Source: Streptomonospora sp. PA3
GTDB taxonomy: Bacteria > Actinomycetota > Actinomycetes > Streptosporangiales > Streptosporangiaceae
Direction of reading: 5' to 3'
DNA length: 64,000 bases
NCBI RefSeq assembly: GCF_009728995.1
Contig: NZ_VTZW01000007.1
Span: 1 to 64,000 of the forward strand
Position 1 is the stretch's first letter. Each line of letters begins with the position of its first letter. The notes below the pieces were generated by a model. It saw only the letters and a program-made list of their open reading frames with translations, searched no databases and had not been told where the DNA came from. This document shows, in pieces, positions 25,780 through 33,834 of the stretch. The position numbers and the translations under genes were made by a program.

Positions 25780-26778
25780 ATGAGTCAGGCACACATCCGC
25801 CGCGCCGTCGTCACCGGCGGGGCCGGGTTCGTCGGATCGCACCTGTGCGAGCGCCTGCTGGACGCCGGAGCCGAGGTGGTCTGCGTCGACAACCTCGCCA
25901 CCGGATCCGCCGAGAACCTGCGCCGCCTCGCCCGCCACGCCGGATTCAGCTCGATCGAGGCCGACGTCACCCGGCCGATGCGCGTCGCCGGCCGCGTCGA
26001 CGCCGTCTTCCACCTCGCCTCGGCCGCGTCGCCGCGCGACTACCTGCGGCTGCCGGTGGAGACGCTGGAAGCCGGCAGCCTCGGCACCCGCAACGCGCTG
26101 GACCTGGCCGCCGAGCACGGCGCCCGCATGGTGCTCGCCTCCACCAGCGAGGTCTACGGCGACCCGCTGCACCACCCCCAGCACGAGAGCTACTGGGGCA
26201 ACGTCAACCCGGTCGGCCCGCGCAGCGTCTACGACGAGGCCAAGCGCTACGCGGAGGCGCTGACCATGGCCTACCACCGCACCCACGGCGCCGACGTCGG
26301 CATCGCGCGCATCTTCAACAGCTACGGGCCCCGCATGCGCCCCGACGACGGCCGGGCGATCCCCACGTTCATCCGCCAGGCCATGGCGGGCGAGCCGATC
26401 ACCGTCTCCGGCGACGGCATGCAGACCCGCTCGGTCTGCTACGTCGACGACACCGTGCGAGGACTGCTCGCACTGGCCGGGGCCGACATCACCGGGCCGG
26501 TCAACATCGGCAGCCCGCATGAGCTGTCCATGCGGGCGCTCGCCGAACTGGTGCGGAGCGTCTGCGGTTCGGACTCGCCCATCGTGCCCGTCGGCCGGCC
26601 CGTCGACGACCCCAGGTTCCGCCGCCCCGACACCGGCCTGGCGGCGCGCGCCCTGGGCTGGCGGCCCCTGGTGCCCATGGAGGAAGGGCTGCGGCTGACC
26701 GTGGAGTGGTTCGCCGGCGCCCCGGCCGGCCACCCGCCCGAGGGCCGCGAGGCAGAGCCGACCGCCGGCCGCGCCTGA
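25780..26778 (+). CDS. NAD-dependent sugar epimerase/dehydratase, UXS-like (332 aa)
   Basis: Extended SDR acting on nucleotide sugars. NAD-binding TGGAGFVGSHLCERLL, VFHLASAASPRDYLRLPVETL, STSEVYGDPLHHPQHESYWGNVNPVGPRSVYDEAKRYAE (Thr/Ser and YxxxK catalytic residues), and RIFNSYGPRMRPDDGRAIPTFI closely resemble UDP-glucuronate decarboxylase (UXS). By context it could instead act on NDP-heptose as a counterpart of HldD, which also belongs to this superfamily. The ATG at 25780 follows AAGGGGGGAAC. Last gene before a strong terminator. Family sure, substrate not. Confidence 0.88.
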   Translation: MSQAHIRRAVVTGGAGFVGSHLCERLLDAGAEVVCVDNLATGSAENLRRLARHAGFSSIEADVTRPMRVAGRVDAVFHLASAASPRDYLRLPVETLEAGSLGTRNALDLAAEHGARMVLASTSEVYGDPLHHPQHESYWGNVNPVGPRSVYDEAKRYAEALTMAYHRTHGADVGIARIFNSYGPRMRPDDGRAIPTFIRQAMAGEPITVSGDGMQTRSVCYVDDTVRGLLALAGADITGPVNIGSPHELSMRALAELVRSVCGSDSPIVPVGRPVDDPRFRRPDTGLAARALGWRPLVPMEEGLRLTVEWFAGAPAGHPPEGREAEPTAGRA

Positions 26779-26831
26779 GGCGCCCGGCGCGGGCGGCCGG
26801 CCGCACCGGAAACGCCTGCGCAGCAGACAGC

Positions 26832-26869
26832 AGGAGGCCCCGGGGGCGCACGCGCCCCCGGGGCCTCCT
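26832..26869 (+). terminator. Terminator of the heptose operon
   Basis: Perfect 17-bp stem (AGGAGGCCCCGGGGGCG) with loop CACG, 53 bases after the epimerase stop and 86 bases before the end of the convergent sigma-factor gene; possibly bidirectional. Confidence 0.88.
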
Positions 26870-26954
26870 ATGCAGAACCGATGCGGCGCTGGGACTCTCC
26901 CGAGCGCGCCCGGCGGGTACCGCGTACTGTCACACAGACCCGTCGAACCTGCTG

Positions 26955-27797
26955 CTAGACGTCGGGCACCAGCTGTTTGCGGAGCTTGGCCAGCGACGCC
27001 GAGAGCGTGCGCGAGACGTGCATCTGCGACAGCCCCACGATCTGGGCGATCTCCGCCTGCGTCTTGTTGCCCGCGAAGCGCAGCAGCACGATCCGCCGGT
27101 CACGCGGGGAGAGGGTGGCCAGGGCCGGGCGCAACGACGCCCGGTCGGCGACGTTCTCCAGGTCGTGGTCCTCCTCGCCGAGCGTGTCGCCCAGCGTCTT
27201 GTCCTCCTCCTCGGCCCCGTAGGGCACGTCGAGGGACAGGGCGCTGTAGGCCGAAGAGGCGTCGATGAGCTCGAGCGTGTCGTCGACGCTCATCTCCAGC
27301 CGTTCGGCGATCTCGGCGACCGTGGGAGAGCGGCCGTGCTCCTGGGCGAACGACGAGGTCACCCGGTTGAGCTCGGGACGCTTCTCCTGGTACTTGCGCG
27401 GCACGCGGATCGCCCATGTGCGGTCCCGGAAGTGGCGCTTGACCTCACCGGTCATCATGGGCAGGGCGTAGGAGATGAACTCCTTGCCGTAGTCGGGATT
27501 GAAGTCGCGGATCGCCTGCACCAGACCGACGGTCACAACCTGGCGCAGGTCCTCCTCGGGCTCGCCGCGGTTCCGGTAGCGGCGGGCGATGCGGCGGACG
27601 ACCGGCGCATGCAGATCCACCAGTTTCCGATAGATCTCGTCGCGCTCGGCCGGCCCGGTCTCCTCACTCTTGAGCTGCGCGAACAGCTCGCGGGTGCGTG
27701 CGTAGTAGGCTTCGTCGGTTTTGCTGTTGTTCCCACCGGAACTGCGCGGACGCGGTACTGCGGTCTCTCGTTCGCGGAGCGTGCTCGATGTGCTCAT
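26955..27797 (-). CDS. RNA polymerase sigma factor, SigB/SigF/SigG group (280 aa)
   Basis: General-stress-type group 3 sigma factor. Regions 2.1-2.4 (HAPVVRRIARRYRNRGEPEEDLRQVVTVGLVQAIRDFNPDYGKEFISYALPMMTGEVKRHFRD), region 3 (RPELNRVTSSFAQEHGRSPTVAEIAERLEM) and region 4 (LSPRDRRIVLLRFAGNKTQAEIAQIVGLSQMHVSRTLSASLAKLR) are complete. ATG 27797 follows GAGGAA by 8 bases; TTG at 27803 would be too near that site. No anti-sigma or anti-anti-sigma gene is adjacent. Members of this group read GTTT-N15-GGGTA promoters, and six close matches occur in this window, though none stands out in front of this gene. Confidence 0.93.
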   Translation of the reverse strand: MSTSSTLRERETAVPRPRSSGGNNSKTDEAYYARTRELFAQLKSEETGPAERDEIYRKLVDLHAPVVRRIARRYRNRGEPEEDLRQVVTVGLVQAIRDFNPDYGKEFISYALPMMTGEVKRHFRDRTWAIRVPRKYQEKRPELNRVTSSFAQEHGRSPTVAEIAERLEMSVDDTLELIDASSAYSALSLDVPYGAEEEDKTLGDTLGEEDHDLENVADRASLRPALATLSPRDRRIVLLRFAGNKTQAEIAQIVGLSQMHVSRTLSASLAKLRKQLVPDV

Positions 27798-28055
27798 CGT
27801 CAACGTTCCTCAGTGCGTCGGAGTGGACCGCCGACCACCTGCCCCCCGGATCGACCAGCGTGTTGTGCTCCGCTGACGATGTGGCTTCCCCCGTTGGTGT
27901 GCGGTGGTTCACCGCAGCGGGGGCCGGGACGCACGTGATGGCGTCAAGGCCGCGCTGTCGGACCTCCTGCACAACACGTTGACCATATCGAGATATGCGC
28001 GATTAAGCCAGCCCGTGCCGGTCCGATTCCGCCCGGTTTTGCAGTGAATTAACGC

Positions 28056-28107
28056 GTGAGATTGCGAACATGCAGGGTAGGCGCCTCGAAGTTGGTAGCA
28101 ATCTCAC
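28056..28107. promoter_or_regulatory. Inverted repeat in an AT-rich leader upstream of the GT2 pair
   Basis: GTGAGATTGC (28056-28065) and GCAATCTCAC (28098-28107) are exact inverted 10-mers, 32 bases apart. They lie in an AT-rich interval (about 27980-28140) between the sigma factor gene and the divergent GT2 genes. The spacing suits two operator half-sites or an RNA stem. The rest of 27798-28261 shows no gene. Confidence 0.5.
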
Positions 28108-28261
28108 TATTGGAAATCTTATGCAAGCGTTTTCCCGCCCGTCCGCCACCGCGTCCCGCAACAGAGGTCCTGCGCCTTGCGAGGTTTATCCGAATTTTAC
28201 GGCCGACCGCTCCCGCGCTGCCTCCCCCGACGGAGACGCTGCGCATCGCGAGGCGGCCGAC

Positions 28262-29164
28262 GTGTGCGAGGAGGAGGCGGAGGCGGGTGACGGCGCCGGG
28301 GCGGGCGATCGCGTGGGGATCGTGGTGGCCACGCGCGACCGCCGTGAGGAGCTCGCCCGGACGCTGCGCCGGCTCGGGCGGACCTACCCCCGGGCGCCCG
28401 TCACCGTGGTCGACAACGCCTCCGGCGACGGCACCGCCGACCTCGTCCGGTCGGACTTCCCCGGCGTCGATGTGGTGGAGCTGCCGCGCAACCGCGGCTG
28501 CGCGGCCCGCAACGCCGGGGTCGAGGCCAACCCCGCCGCCTACATCGCCTTCTGCGACGACGACTCCTGGTGGGCGCCGGGCTCCCTGGAGCGCGCCGCC
28601 GCGGCGTTCGACGCCCATCCGCGCCTGGGCCTGGTGGCCGCGTCCACCGTCGTGGGCGACAGCGAGCGCCCCGACCCGATCAACGAGCAGCTGGCCGCCG
28701 GACTGGGCCCCGCGCCGCCGGGCCTGCCCGGTCCCCGGGTGCTGGGCTTCCTCGCCTGCGCCGCGATCGTGCGGCGCGAGGCGTTTCTGGCCGCCGGCGG
28801 GTTCAGCGACTTCCTGTTCTTCACCCACGAGGAGGCGCTGCTGGCCCAGGACCTGGCCGCACTGGGCTGGGAGGCCTGCTACCTGCCTCAGGTGAAGGCC
28901 CACCACCACCCTTCGCTCAACCGTCCGCCCAGCGCCTGGCGGCGCCGGCTGGAGCTGCGCAACAGGGCCCTGGTCTGCTGGCTGCGGCGCCCCGCCGGGC
29001 GTGCGCTGGGCGAGACGGCGCGCCTGGCGGGCGCCTGCCGGAGTGAGCCCGAGGCCCCCGGCGCGCTGGCCGACCTGGCCCGGCGCCTGCCCGGTGCCCT
29101 GCTGCGGCGGCGGAGGCTGCCGCCGCGCGTCGAGCGCGACCTGCGGCTGCTGGAGCGGCGGTGA
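28262..29164 (+). CDS. Glycosyltransferase family 2 (about 300 aa)
   Basis: GT-A fold transferase: VGIVVATRDRREELARTLRRL, VTVVDNASGDGTADLV, ELPRNRGCAARNAGVEA, AYIAFCDDDSWWAPGSL (metal-binding DDD region) and FFTHEEALLAQDLAALGW. The C-terminal 70 residues are Arg-rich and may contact the membrane. The GTG at 28262 gives a length close to the next gene, its paralogue; ATG 28121 or ATG 28070 would add a leader of unusual composition. It ends in a GTGA overlap with the paralogue. Closely similar pairs of GT2 genes occur in actinobacteria, but the glycan is unknown. Confidence 0.82.
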   Translation: MCEEEAEAGDGAGAGDRVGIVVATRDRREELARTLRRLGRTYPRAPVTVVDNASGDGTADLVRSDFPGVDVVELPRNRGCAARNAGVEANPAAYIAFCDDDSWWAPGSLERAAAAFDAHPRLGLVAASTVVGDSERPDPINEQLAAGLGPAPPGLPGPRVLGFLACAAIVRREAFLAAGGFSDFLFFTHEEALLAQDLAALGWEACYLPQVKAHHHPSLNRPPSAWRRRLELRNRALVCWLRRPAGRALGETARLAGACRSEPEAPGALADLARRLPGALLRRRRLPPRVERDLRLLERR

Positions 29165-30072
29165 GCCCCCCGGGCGGGCCGGACCCGCGCACCGGTGTGG
29201 TCGTGATCACCCGCAACCGCCGCCGGGAGCTGCTGAACACGCTGCAGCGGCTCGCGGACCTGCCCGAGCGGCCCCCGATCGTGGTGGTCGACAACGGCTC
29301 CGAGGACGGCAGCGCCGATGCGGTCGCCGCATCGTTTCCCGGGGTCGCGCTGCTGCGCGCCCCGGCGAACCTGGGCGCGGTCGGGCGCAACCTCGGCGTG
29401 GACGCCCTCGACACCCCCTACGTGGCCTTCTGCGACGACGACACCTGGTGGGAGCCGGGGTCGCTGTCCCTGGCGGCCGATCTGCTCGACACCCACCCCG
29501 ACGTGGCCTCGCTGACCGCGCGGATCCTGGTGGAGCCCTCGCTGCGTGAGGATCCCATCACCCCCGAACTGCGCGACTCGCCGGTACCGGCGCCCCCGGG
29601 CCTTCCGGGCCCCGCCCTGCTGAGCATCCTCGCCGGGGCGTCGGTGCTGCGCGTGTCGGCCTTCACCGCGGTCGGGGGGTTCCACGAGCGGCTGTGGCTG
29701 GGCGGAGAGGAGGAACTGCTCTCGCTGGATCTGGCCGCGGCCGGGTGGTGGCTGTGCTGGGTCGAGCGGATGTGCGTGCACCACGCCCCCTCGCGCGGCC
29801 GCGACAGCACCGGCCGGCGCCGCCTGGGCATCCGCAACACGCTGTGGACGGCGTGGCTGCGCCGGCCCGCGGGCGCGGCGCTGCGGCGCACCCGCGCGGT
29901 CCTGGCGTCGGTGCCCGCCGACCGCACGAGTGCGCTGGCGGTGGGGGAGGCGCTGGCGGGTCTGCCGTGGGTGCTGGCCCAGCGGCGGCCCGTGCCGCGC
30001 CGGGTGGAGGCGGGGCTGCGGCTGCTGGAGGAGCCGCAGCGCGACTCGCCCGCCCGGCGCTACGTCGGCTGA
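29161..30072 (+). CDS. Glycosyltransferase family 2, tandem paralogue (303 aa)
   Basis: Paralogue of the preceding protein along its whole length: TGVVVITRNRRRELLNTLQRL, IVVVDNGSEDGSADAV, RAPANLGAVGRNLGVDA, YVAFCDDDTWWEPGSL and GGFHERLWLGGEEELLSLDLAAAGWWL. Both have a GPxLLxIL/GPRVLGFL segment after a Pro-rich loop, suggesting the same donor and related acceptors. GTG at 29161 overlaps the upstream stop, giving translational coupling. The gene converges with the GAF-ANTAR gene with only 18 bases between stops. Confidence 0.9.
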   Translation: MSPPGGPDPRTGVVVITRNRRRELLNTLQRLADLPERPPIVVVDNGSEDGSADAVAASFPGVALLRAPANLGAVGRNLGVDALDTPYVAFCDDDTWWEPGSLSLAADLLDTHPDVASLTARILVEPSLREDPITPELRDSPVPAPPGLPGPALLSILAGASVLRVSAFTAVGGFHERLWLGGEEELLSLDLAAAGWWLCWVERMCVHHAPSRGRDSTGRRRLGIRNTLWTAWLRRPAGAALRRTRAVLASVPADRTSALAVGEALAGLPWVLAQRRPVPRRVEAGLRLLEEPQRDSPARRYVG

Positions 30073-30090
30073 GGAGGGGCCGGGGCCGGC

Positions 30091-30795
30091 TCAGTCGGGG
30101 GCGGCGGTGGGGTCCTCGCCGGTCAGCGTGATCTTCTCGGCGAGCTCGGCGAGCTTGACGTTGAGGTTCTGCGACGCCTCGCGCAACCGCTCCCAGGCCT
30201 GCTCGGCCGTCATGTGGTGGCGCTCCATCAGGATCCCCTGCGCCTGGCCGATGGTCTCGCGGGTGTCCAGGGCCCGGTTCAGGTTGGCGATGTGCCGGTT
30301 GGCGGCCAGTGCCGAGGCGGCCTGGGCGGAGTAGATCACCCCGACCTCGTGGGCCTGCTCCTTGAAGGCCTGCGGGCGCGCGGCGTAGAGGATGAGGACG
30401 CCCAGGGTCTCGCGGGCGGTGAACAGCCGGAAGCTCAGCAGGCTGCCTATGGGCAGCTTGGCGGCCTCAGCGGCGTACTTCGGCCAGCGGGTGGAGGCGG
30501 TGAGGTCGGGCAGGTACACGTAGGTGCCCTTCCACATCGAGTCGAGGGAGGGGCCTTCGCCCAGCCGCAGCTGCAGTTCGTCGCTGCGCCGCACGATGTC
30601 GTGGGTGCACACGGGCGTCTGCAGGCTGCTGCGCGACTCCAGCAGGCTCACACCGGCGTAGTCGCAGCCGGGCACGGTCGTCACGGCGAGGTCCACGATC
30701 CGCTGGAGGGTCGCACGCAGGTCGGGCTCGGCGAACAGCGACCGCACGACCTCTGCGAAACCTTCAGGTGAGGGAGAGTGGTCCCTATTGAGCAT
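30091..30795 (-). CDS. GAF-ANTAR antitermination regulator (234 aa)
   Basis: Cytosolic sensor with an RNA-binding output. Residues about 15-160 form a GAF domain (AVTTVPGCDYAGVSLLESRSSLQTPVCTHDIVRRSDELQLRLGEGPSLDSM ... LGVLILYAARPQAF). Residues about 170-225 are an ANTAR domain (LNRALDTRETIGQAQGILMERHHMTAEQAWERLREASQNLNVKLAELAEKI), which binds paired hexaloop RNA stems and blocks termination. The ATG at 30795 follows AGGAGGGC. Actinobacterial GAF-ANTAR proteins of this length are common; ligand and RNA targets are unknown. Its promoter region has a perfect TTCGGT-G-ACCGAA inverted repeat at 30882-30894. Confidence 0.92.
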   Translation of the reverse strand: MLNRDHSPSPEGFAEVVRSLFAEPDLRATLQRIVDLAVTTVPGCDYAGVSLLESRSSLQTPVCTHDIVRRSDELQLRLGEGPSLDSMWKGTYVYLPDLTASTRWPKYAAEAAKLPIGSLLSFRLFTARETLGVLILYAARPQAFKEQAHEVGVIYSAQAASALAANRHIANLNRALDTRETIGQAQGILMERHHMTAEQAWERLREASQNLNVKLAELAEKITLTGEDPTAAPD

Positions 30796-31303
30796 CGCAC
30801 GCCCTCCTGTGCCGTTATTACGAGCTCCGACTCGCGTCGCCCCCGCTGTCGCGAAGTCCGCGCACAGCACAAGGCGCCCGGTTCGGTGACCGAATGACTT
30901 CGCAGTGTGAGAATCGAGGTGCGACCGATTTTTGGCCGTTGAACTTCCCGCTGGAATGCGAGTATTGCCCGCACTCCTTGCCTGTGTCAACGACTGTACC
31001 TTACGCCGACCGCCGCCGCGGGTCGGGGCGCGTCGGCGCGTCCGCGGGCGCAGCGCCCGCGATGCCGTCCGTGAAACCGCAGGTGGCGGGTGCATCCGGG
31101 GAGCGTGGTGATGTTCACGCCGCCGCGCGCGGGCGATGCGTATCGCGCATCGCGGCCGCGGGCCGCACCTGCCCGGCGGGACTTTAGTCCCTGCCGGCTG
31201 GGAATTCGCCAAGGAATTCGTCCGTCGCGGTTAAATGCGCGGCAAACGGGAAGCGGGGCGTAAATGCGTCCGCAGCCGCGGCGGGTGCCGGTGCCGCGCA
31301 CGC
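30796..31303. other. Upstream region of the GAF-ANTAR gene; no gene seen
   Basis: About 500 bases without a supported coding region. It holds TTCGGT-G-ACCGAA (30882-30894), a possible operator of the GAF-ANTAR gene; an AT-rich patch at 30930-31000; and an 8-bp hairpin GCGATGCG ... CGCATCGC (31133-31153). Two direct copies of GGAATTCG occur near 31200 and 31213. Confidence 0.5.
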
Positions 31304-31342
31304 GTGCGGCGCCCGGTCTGCGCGGCAGACCGGGCGCCGCAC
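31304..31342 (-). terminator. Terminator of the liv operon
   Basis: Perfect 18-bp stem (GTGCGGCGCCCGGTCTGC paired with 31325-31342) around a 3-base loop, 25 bases past the livK stop on the minus strand. Confidence 0.9.
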
Positions 31343-31367
31343 GGCTGTGCGGGCCCGCCGCGGGCGG

Positions 31368-32690
31368 TCACTCGCCGAAGAAGGAGACCTCTTCGGGAGC
31401 GGGCCGCTCGACCTCGGCCGTGGTGATCTCACCGCCCCGGTTGTCGGTGACCATGGCCTCCTGCAGGACCTCGGGCTCCTTGCCGGCCCGGAACCGCAGC
31501 ACCATCGCGCCGGCGAAGCCGCCGTGGTCGTTCTCCGTCGAGGAGAAGGGCACCAGGCCCGGCCCCGCCCAGTCCTGCTCGTGCACCGCGTCGATCAGGC
31601 TCTGCCGGGTCAGGTCGGGCCCCGCCGACATCAGCGCCTGGCCCATCATGGTGGCCTGCACCATGCCGTAGACCGTGGTGTTGGTGATCGGGCGGTCGCT
31701 GTCGGCGTGCTCCTCATAGATCTGGGAGTACAGCTGGATCCAGGGGTCGTCCTGCTGGGTGATCGAGGGGAGGTAGCCGGTGTAGATCATGCCGTCGAGC
31801 AGTTGCTCCACGGGCAGGTCCTCGTTGCCGGCCTCGGCGGCGAACTCCGACAGCAGCCCCTTGAGGGTCGCCGTGTCGGCGCCGATGGTGCTCACCACGA
31901 ACTGCGGCTCGTAGCCGATGCTCGCCGACTCCAGGATCGCCAGGGCGCTGAAGGCTGGGATGCAGGAGCAGACCACGACGTCGGCGCCGGCCTCCTTCAG
32001 CGCCGAGATCTGCGGGCCCAGGTCGGTGTTGCCGGGATCGTAGGACTCCACGGCCACCCGCTGCTCGGCCACGTACTGCTCCAGGCCGATCTCGGAGTCG
32101 GTGCCCACGTCGTCGTTCTGGTGCAGGTAGCCCACCTTGGCGTCGGGCATGTTCTCGGCGATGTAGCTCCCCTGGATCTTGGCCTCCTTGGTGTAGTCCA
32201 CCTGGTAGCCGAAGGTCAGGGGGTACTTGTCGGGCTGGTTCCACATCAGCGCGCCCGAGGAGACGAACAGGTCGGGCACGCCCTCCTCGTTGAGGAAGTC
32301 GACGACCTTGGAGTGGGTCGGCGTGCCCAGGCCGCCCAGCATCGCGAAGATCTCGTCGCTGTGCACCAGCTCGCGGGTGACCTCGATGGTGCGCGCCGGG
32401 TCGTAGGCGTCGTCCTTGACGACGTAGTCGATATCGCGGCCGTGGATGCCGCCGTTGGCGTTGATGTAGTCGAACACGGCGCCGGCGCCGATGGAGATCT
32501 GGCTGTAGCCGGGCGCGGCCGGACCGGTCAGCGGCTGGTGGGAGCCGATCTTGATGCTGTTCTCGGTGACACCGGTCGAGACGTCCAGGTCGGCGGCCGC
32601 GTCGTCTTGGACCTCGCCTGCGCCTCCGCAGGAGGTGGCGAGCAGGACCGCCGCCATAAGGGCGGCGGCGGGGGCGATACGTGATCTCAT
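31368..32690 (-). CDS. livK: Branched-chain amino acid-type ABC substrate-binding lipoprotein (440 aa)
   Basis: Extracytoplasmic lipoprotein that captures substrate for the LivHMGF transporter. Signal peptide with lipobox-like LLATSCGG (Cys about 21), then a type I periplasmic-binding fold (SIKIGSHQPLTGPAAPGYSQISIGAGAVFDYINANGGIHGRDIDYVVKDDAYDPARTIEVTRELV). Leu/Ile/Val, amides, urea or aromatic compounds are possible ligands for this family; the sequence does not decide. The ATG at 32690 follows GGGAGAAG. It is the last gene of the operon, 62 bases after livM. Confidence 0.9.
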   Translation of the reverse strand: MRSRIAPAAALMAAVLLATSCGGAGEVQDDAAADLDVSTGVTENSIKIGSHQPLTGPAAPGYSQISIGAGAVFDYINANGGIHGRDIDYVVKDDAYDPARTIEVTRELVHSDEIFAMLGGLGTPTHSKVVDFLNEEGVPDLFVSSGALMWNQPDKYPLTFGYQVDYTKEAKIQGSYIAENMPDAKVGYLHQNDDVGTDSEIGLEQYVAEQRVAVESYDPGNTDLGPQISALKEAGADVVVCSCIPAFSALAILESASIGYEPQFVVSTIGADTATLKGLLSEFAAEAGNEDLPVEQLLDGMIYTGYLPSITQQDDPWIQLYSQIYEEHADSDRPITNTTVYGMVQATMMGQALMSAGPDLTRQSLIDAVHEQDWAGPGLVPFSSTENDHGGFAGAMVLRFRAGKEPEVLQEAMVTDNRGGEITTAEVERPAPEEVSFFGE

Positions 32691-32752
32691 GTGCTTCTCC
32701 CGGGCGGTATATCGGGGACGGGGGGGTGCGGGCGGGGTGCGGGGTGGGGTGG

Positions 32753-33832
32753 TCAGCGCCCGCGGCGGACCAGTCCGGCGAGGCTGCGCAGCATCCCGTG
32801 CAGGCCCTGCGGCCAGACGAGGATGACCAGGATCAGCAGCACGCCGAAGAACACGATCGGCAGGTTGTTGGCGACGTTGGAGTCCAGCGACAGGGCGTGG
32901 GCCAGGTCCTCGCCCCAGACCTCCACGTAGACCAGGGCGACGGCGCCGAAGAAGGCGCCCCACATGCTGCCCAGCCCGCCCAGTACCAGGGCCGCCAGCA
33001 GGCTCAGCGAAAGCGTCACGGTGAACGAGCTGGGTGTGGCCGTGCCCAGCAGGTAGGCCTGGCAGGCGCCCGCCAGACCGCCGGCGCCCGCGCTGATCAC
33101 GAAGGCGATCACCTTGGTGCGGCCCACCGGTACTCCGGCGAGCCCGGCGGCCGACTCGTCGTCGCGCAGCGCGCGCATCCGCCGGCCCAGCCGACCCGCG
33201 CTGATCGTGGCCAGGACCACCAGGCCGATCAGGGTCGTCAGCCACACCGCGGCGGCCTGCCACTGGGTGTTGGTGATGACACCCGCCAGAGCGGGGGGTG
33301 CTCCGCGGGTGGAGAAGGCGAGCCCGTTGCTGCCGCCGAGCAGTTCGGGGAAGCGCACGGTGACCGAGGGCAGGCCCACGGCCAGCGCCAGGGTCGCTCC
33401 GGCCAGGTAGGGGCCGTGCAGGCGCGCCGTGGCCGCACCCACCAGCACCCCGGCCGCGCAGCTGAGGACCACCGTGATCAGCATGTTCAGCCACAGCGGC
33501 AGCGCCGGCTGGTGCAGCACGAGCAGCGCCATGGTGTAGGCGCCGAGGAACATGAAGGCGCCGTGGCCCAGCGAGATCTGCCCGCTGTATCCGATGAGCA
33601 GCTGCAGTCCGGCGATGGCCAGCATGTAGTAGCCGACGCTGCCGATGCGCAGGTCGCCGGTGGGGCCGGTGACGAAGGTCAGCGCGAGGACGGCGGCGAA
33701 GGCGGCCGCGGCCGCCAGCGGGAACCGCACCAGGGCCGGCAGCGCTCGCCAGCGGTCGGCCGCCGAGGGCGCGGAGGCGCGTCGGGGCTGTTCGCCCTGG
33801 CCCGTGGACTCGTGGTTGCGCAGCGAGACCAT
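32753..33832 (-). CDS. livM: Branched-chain amino acid-type ABC permease LivM (359 aa)
   Basis: Inner-membrane permease subunit. After a hydrophilic N-terminus of about 30 residues come eight to ten hydrophobic helices, including YYMLAIAGLQLLIGYSGQISLGHGAFMFLGAY, the LivM signature, and RMRALRDDESAAGLAGVPV, the coupling loop that contacts the ATPases. ATG 33832 lies 2 bases beyond the livH stop (TAGTGATG); GTG 33835 is possible. The reading frame stays open far upstream only as a shadow of livH and livF. Confidence 0.92.
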   Translation of the reverse strand: MVSLRNHESTGQGEQPRRASAPSAADRWRALPALVRFPLAAAAAFAAVLALTFVTGPTGDLRIGSVGYYMLAIAGLQLLIGYSGQISLGHGAFMFLGAYTMALLVLHQPALPLWLNMLITVVLSCAAGVLVGAATARLHGPYLAGATLALAVGLPSVTVRFPELLGGSNGLAFSTRGAPPALAGVITNTQWQAAAVWLTTLIGLVVLATISAGRLGRRMRALRDDESAAGLAGVPVGRTKVIAFVISAGAGGLAGACQAYLLGTATPSSFTVTLSLSLLAALVLGGLGSMWGAFFGAVALVYVEVWGEDLAHALSLDSNVANNLPIVFFGVLLILVILVWPQGLHGMLRSLAGLVRRGR

Positions 33833-33834
33833 CA

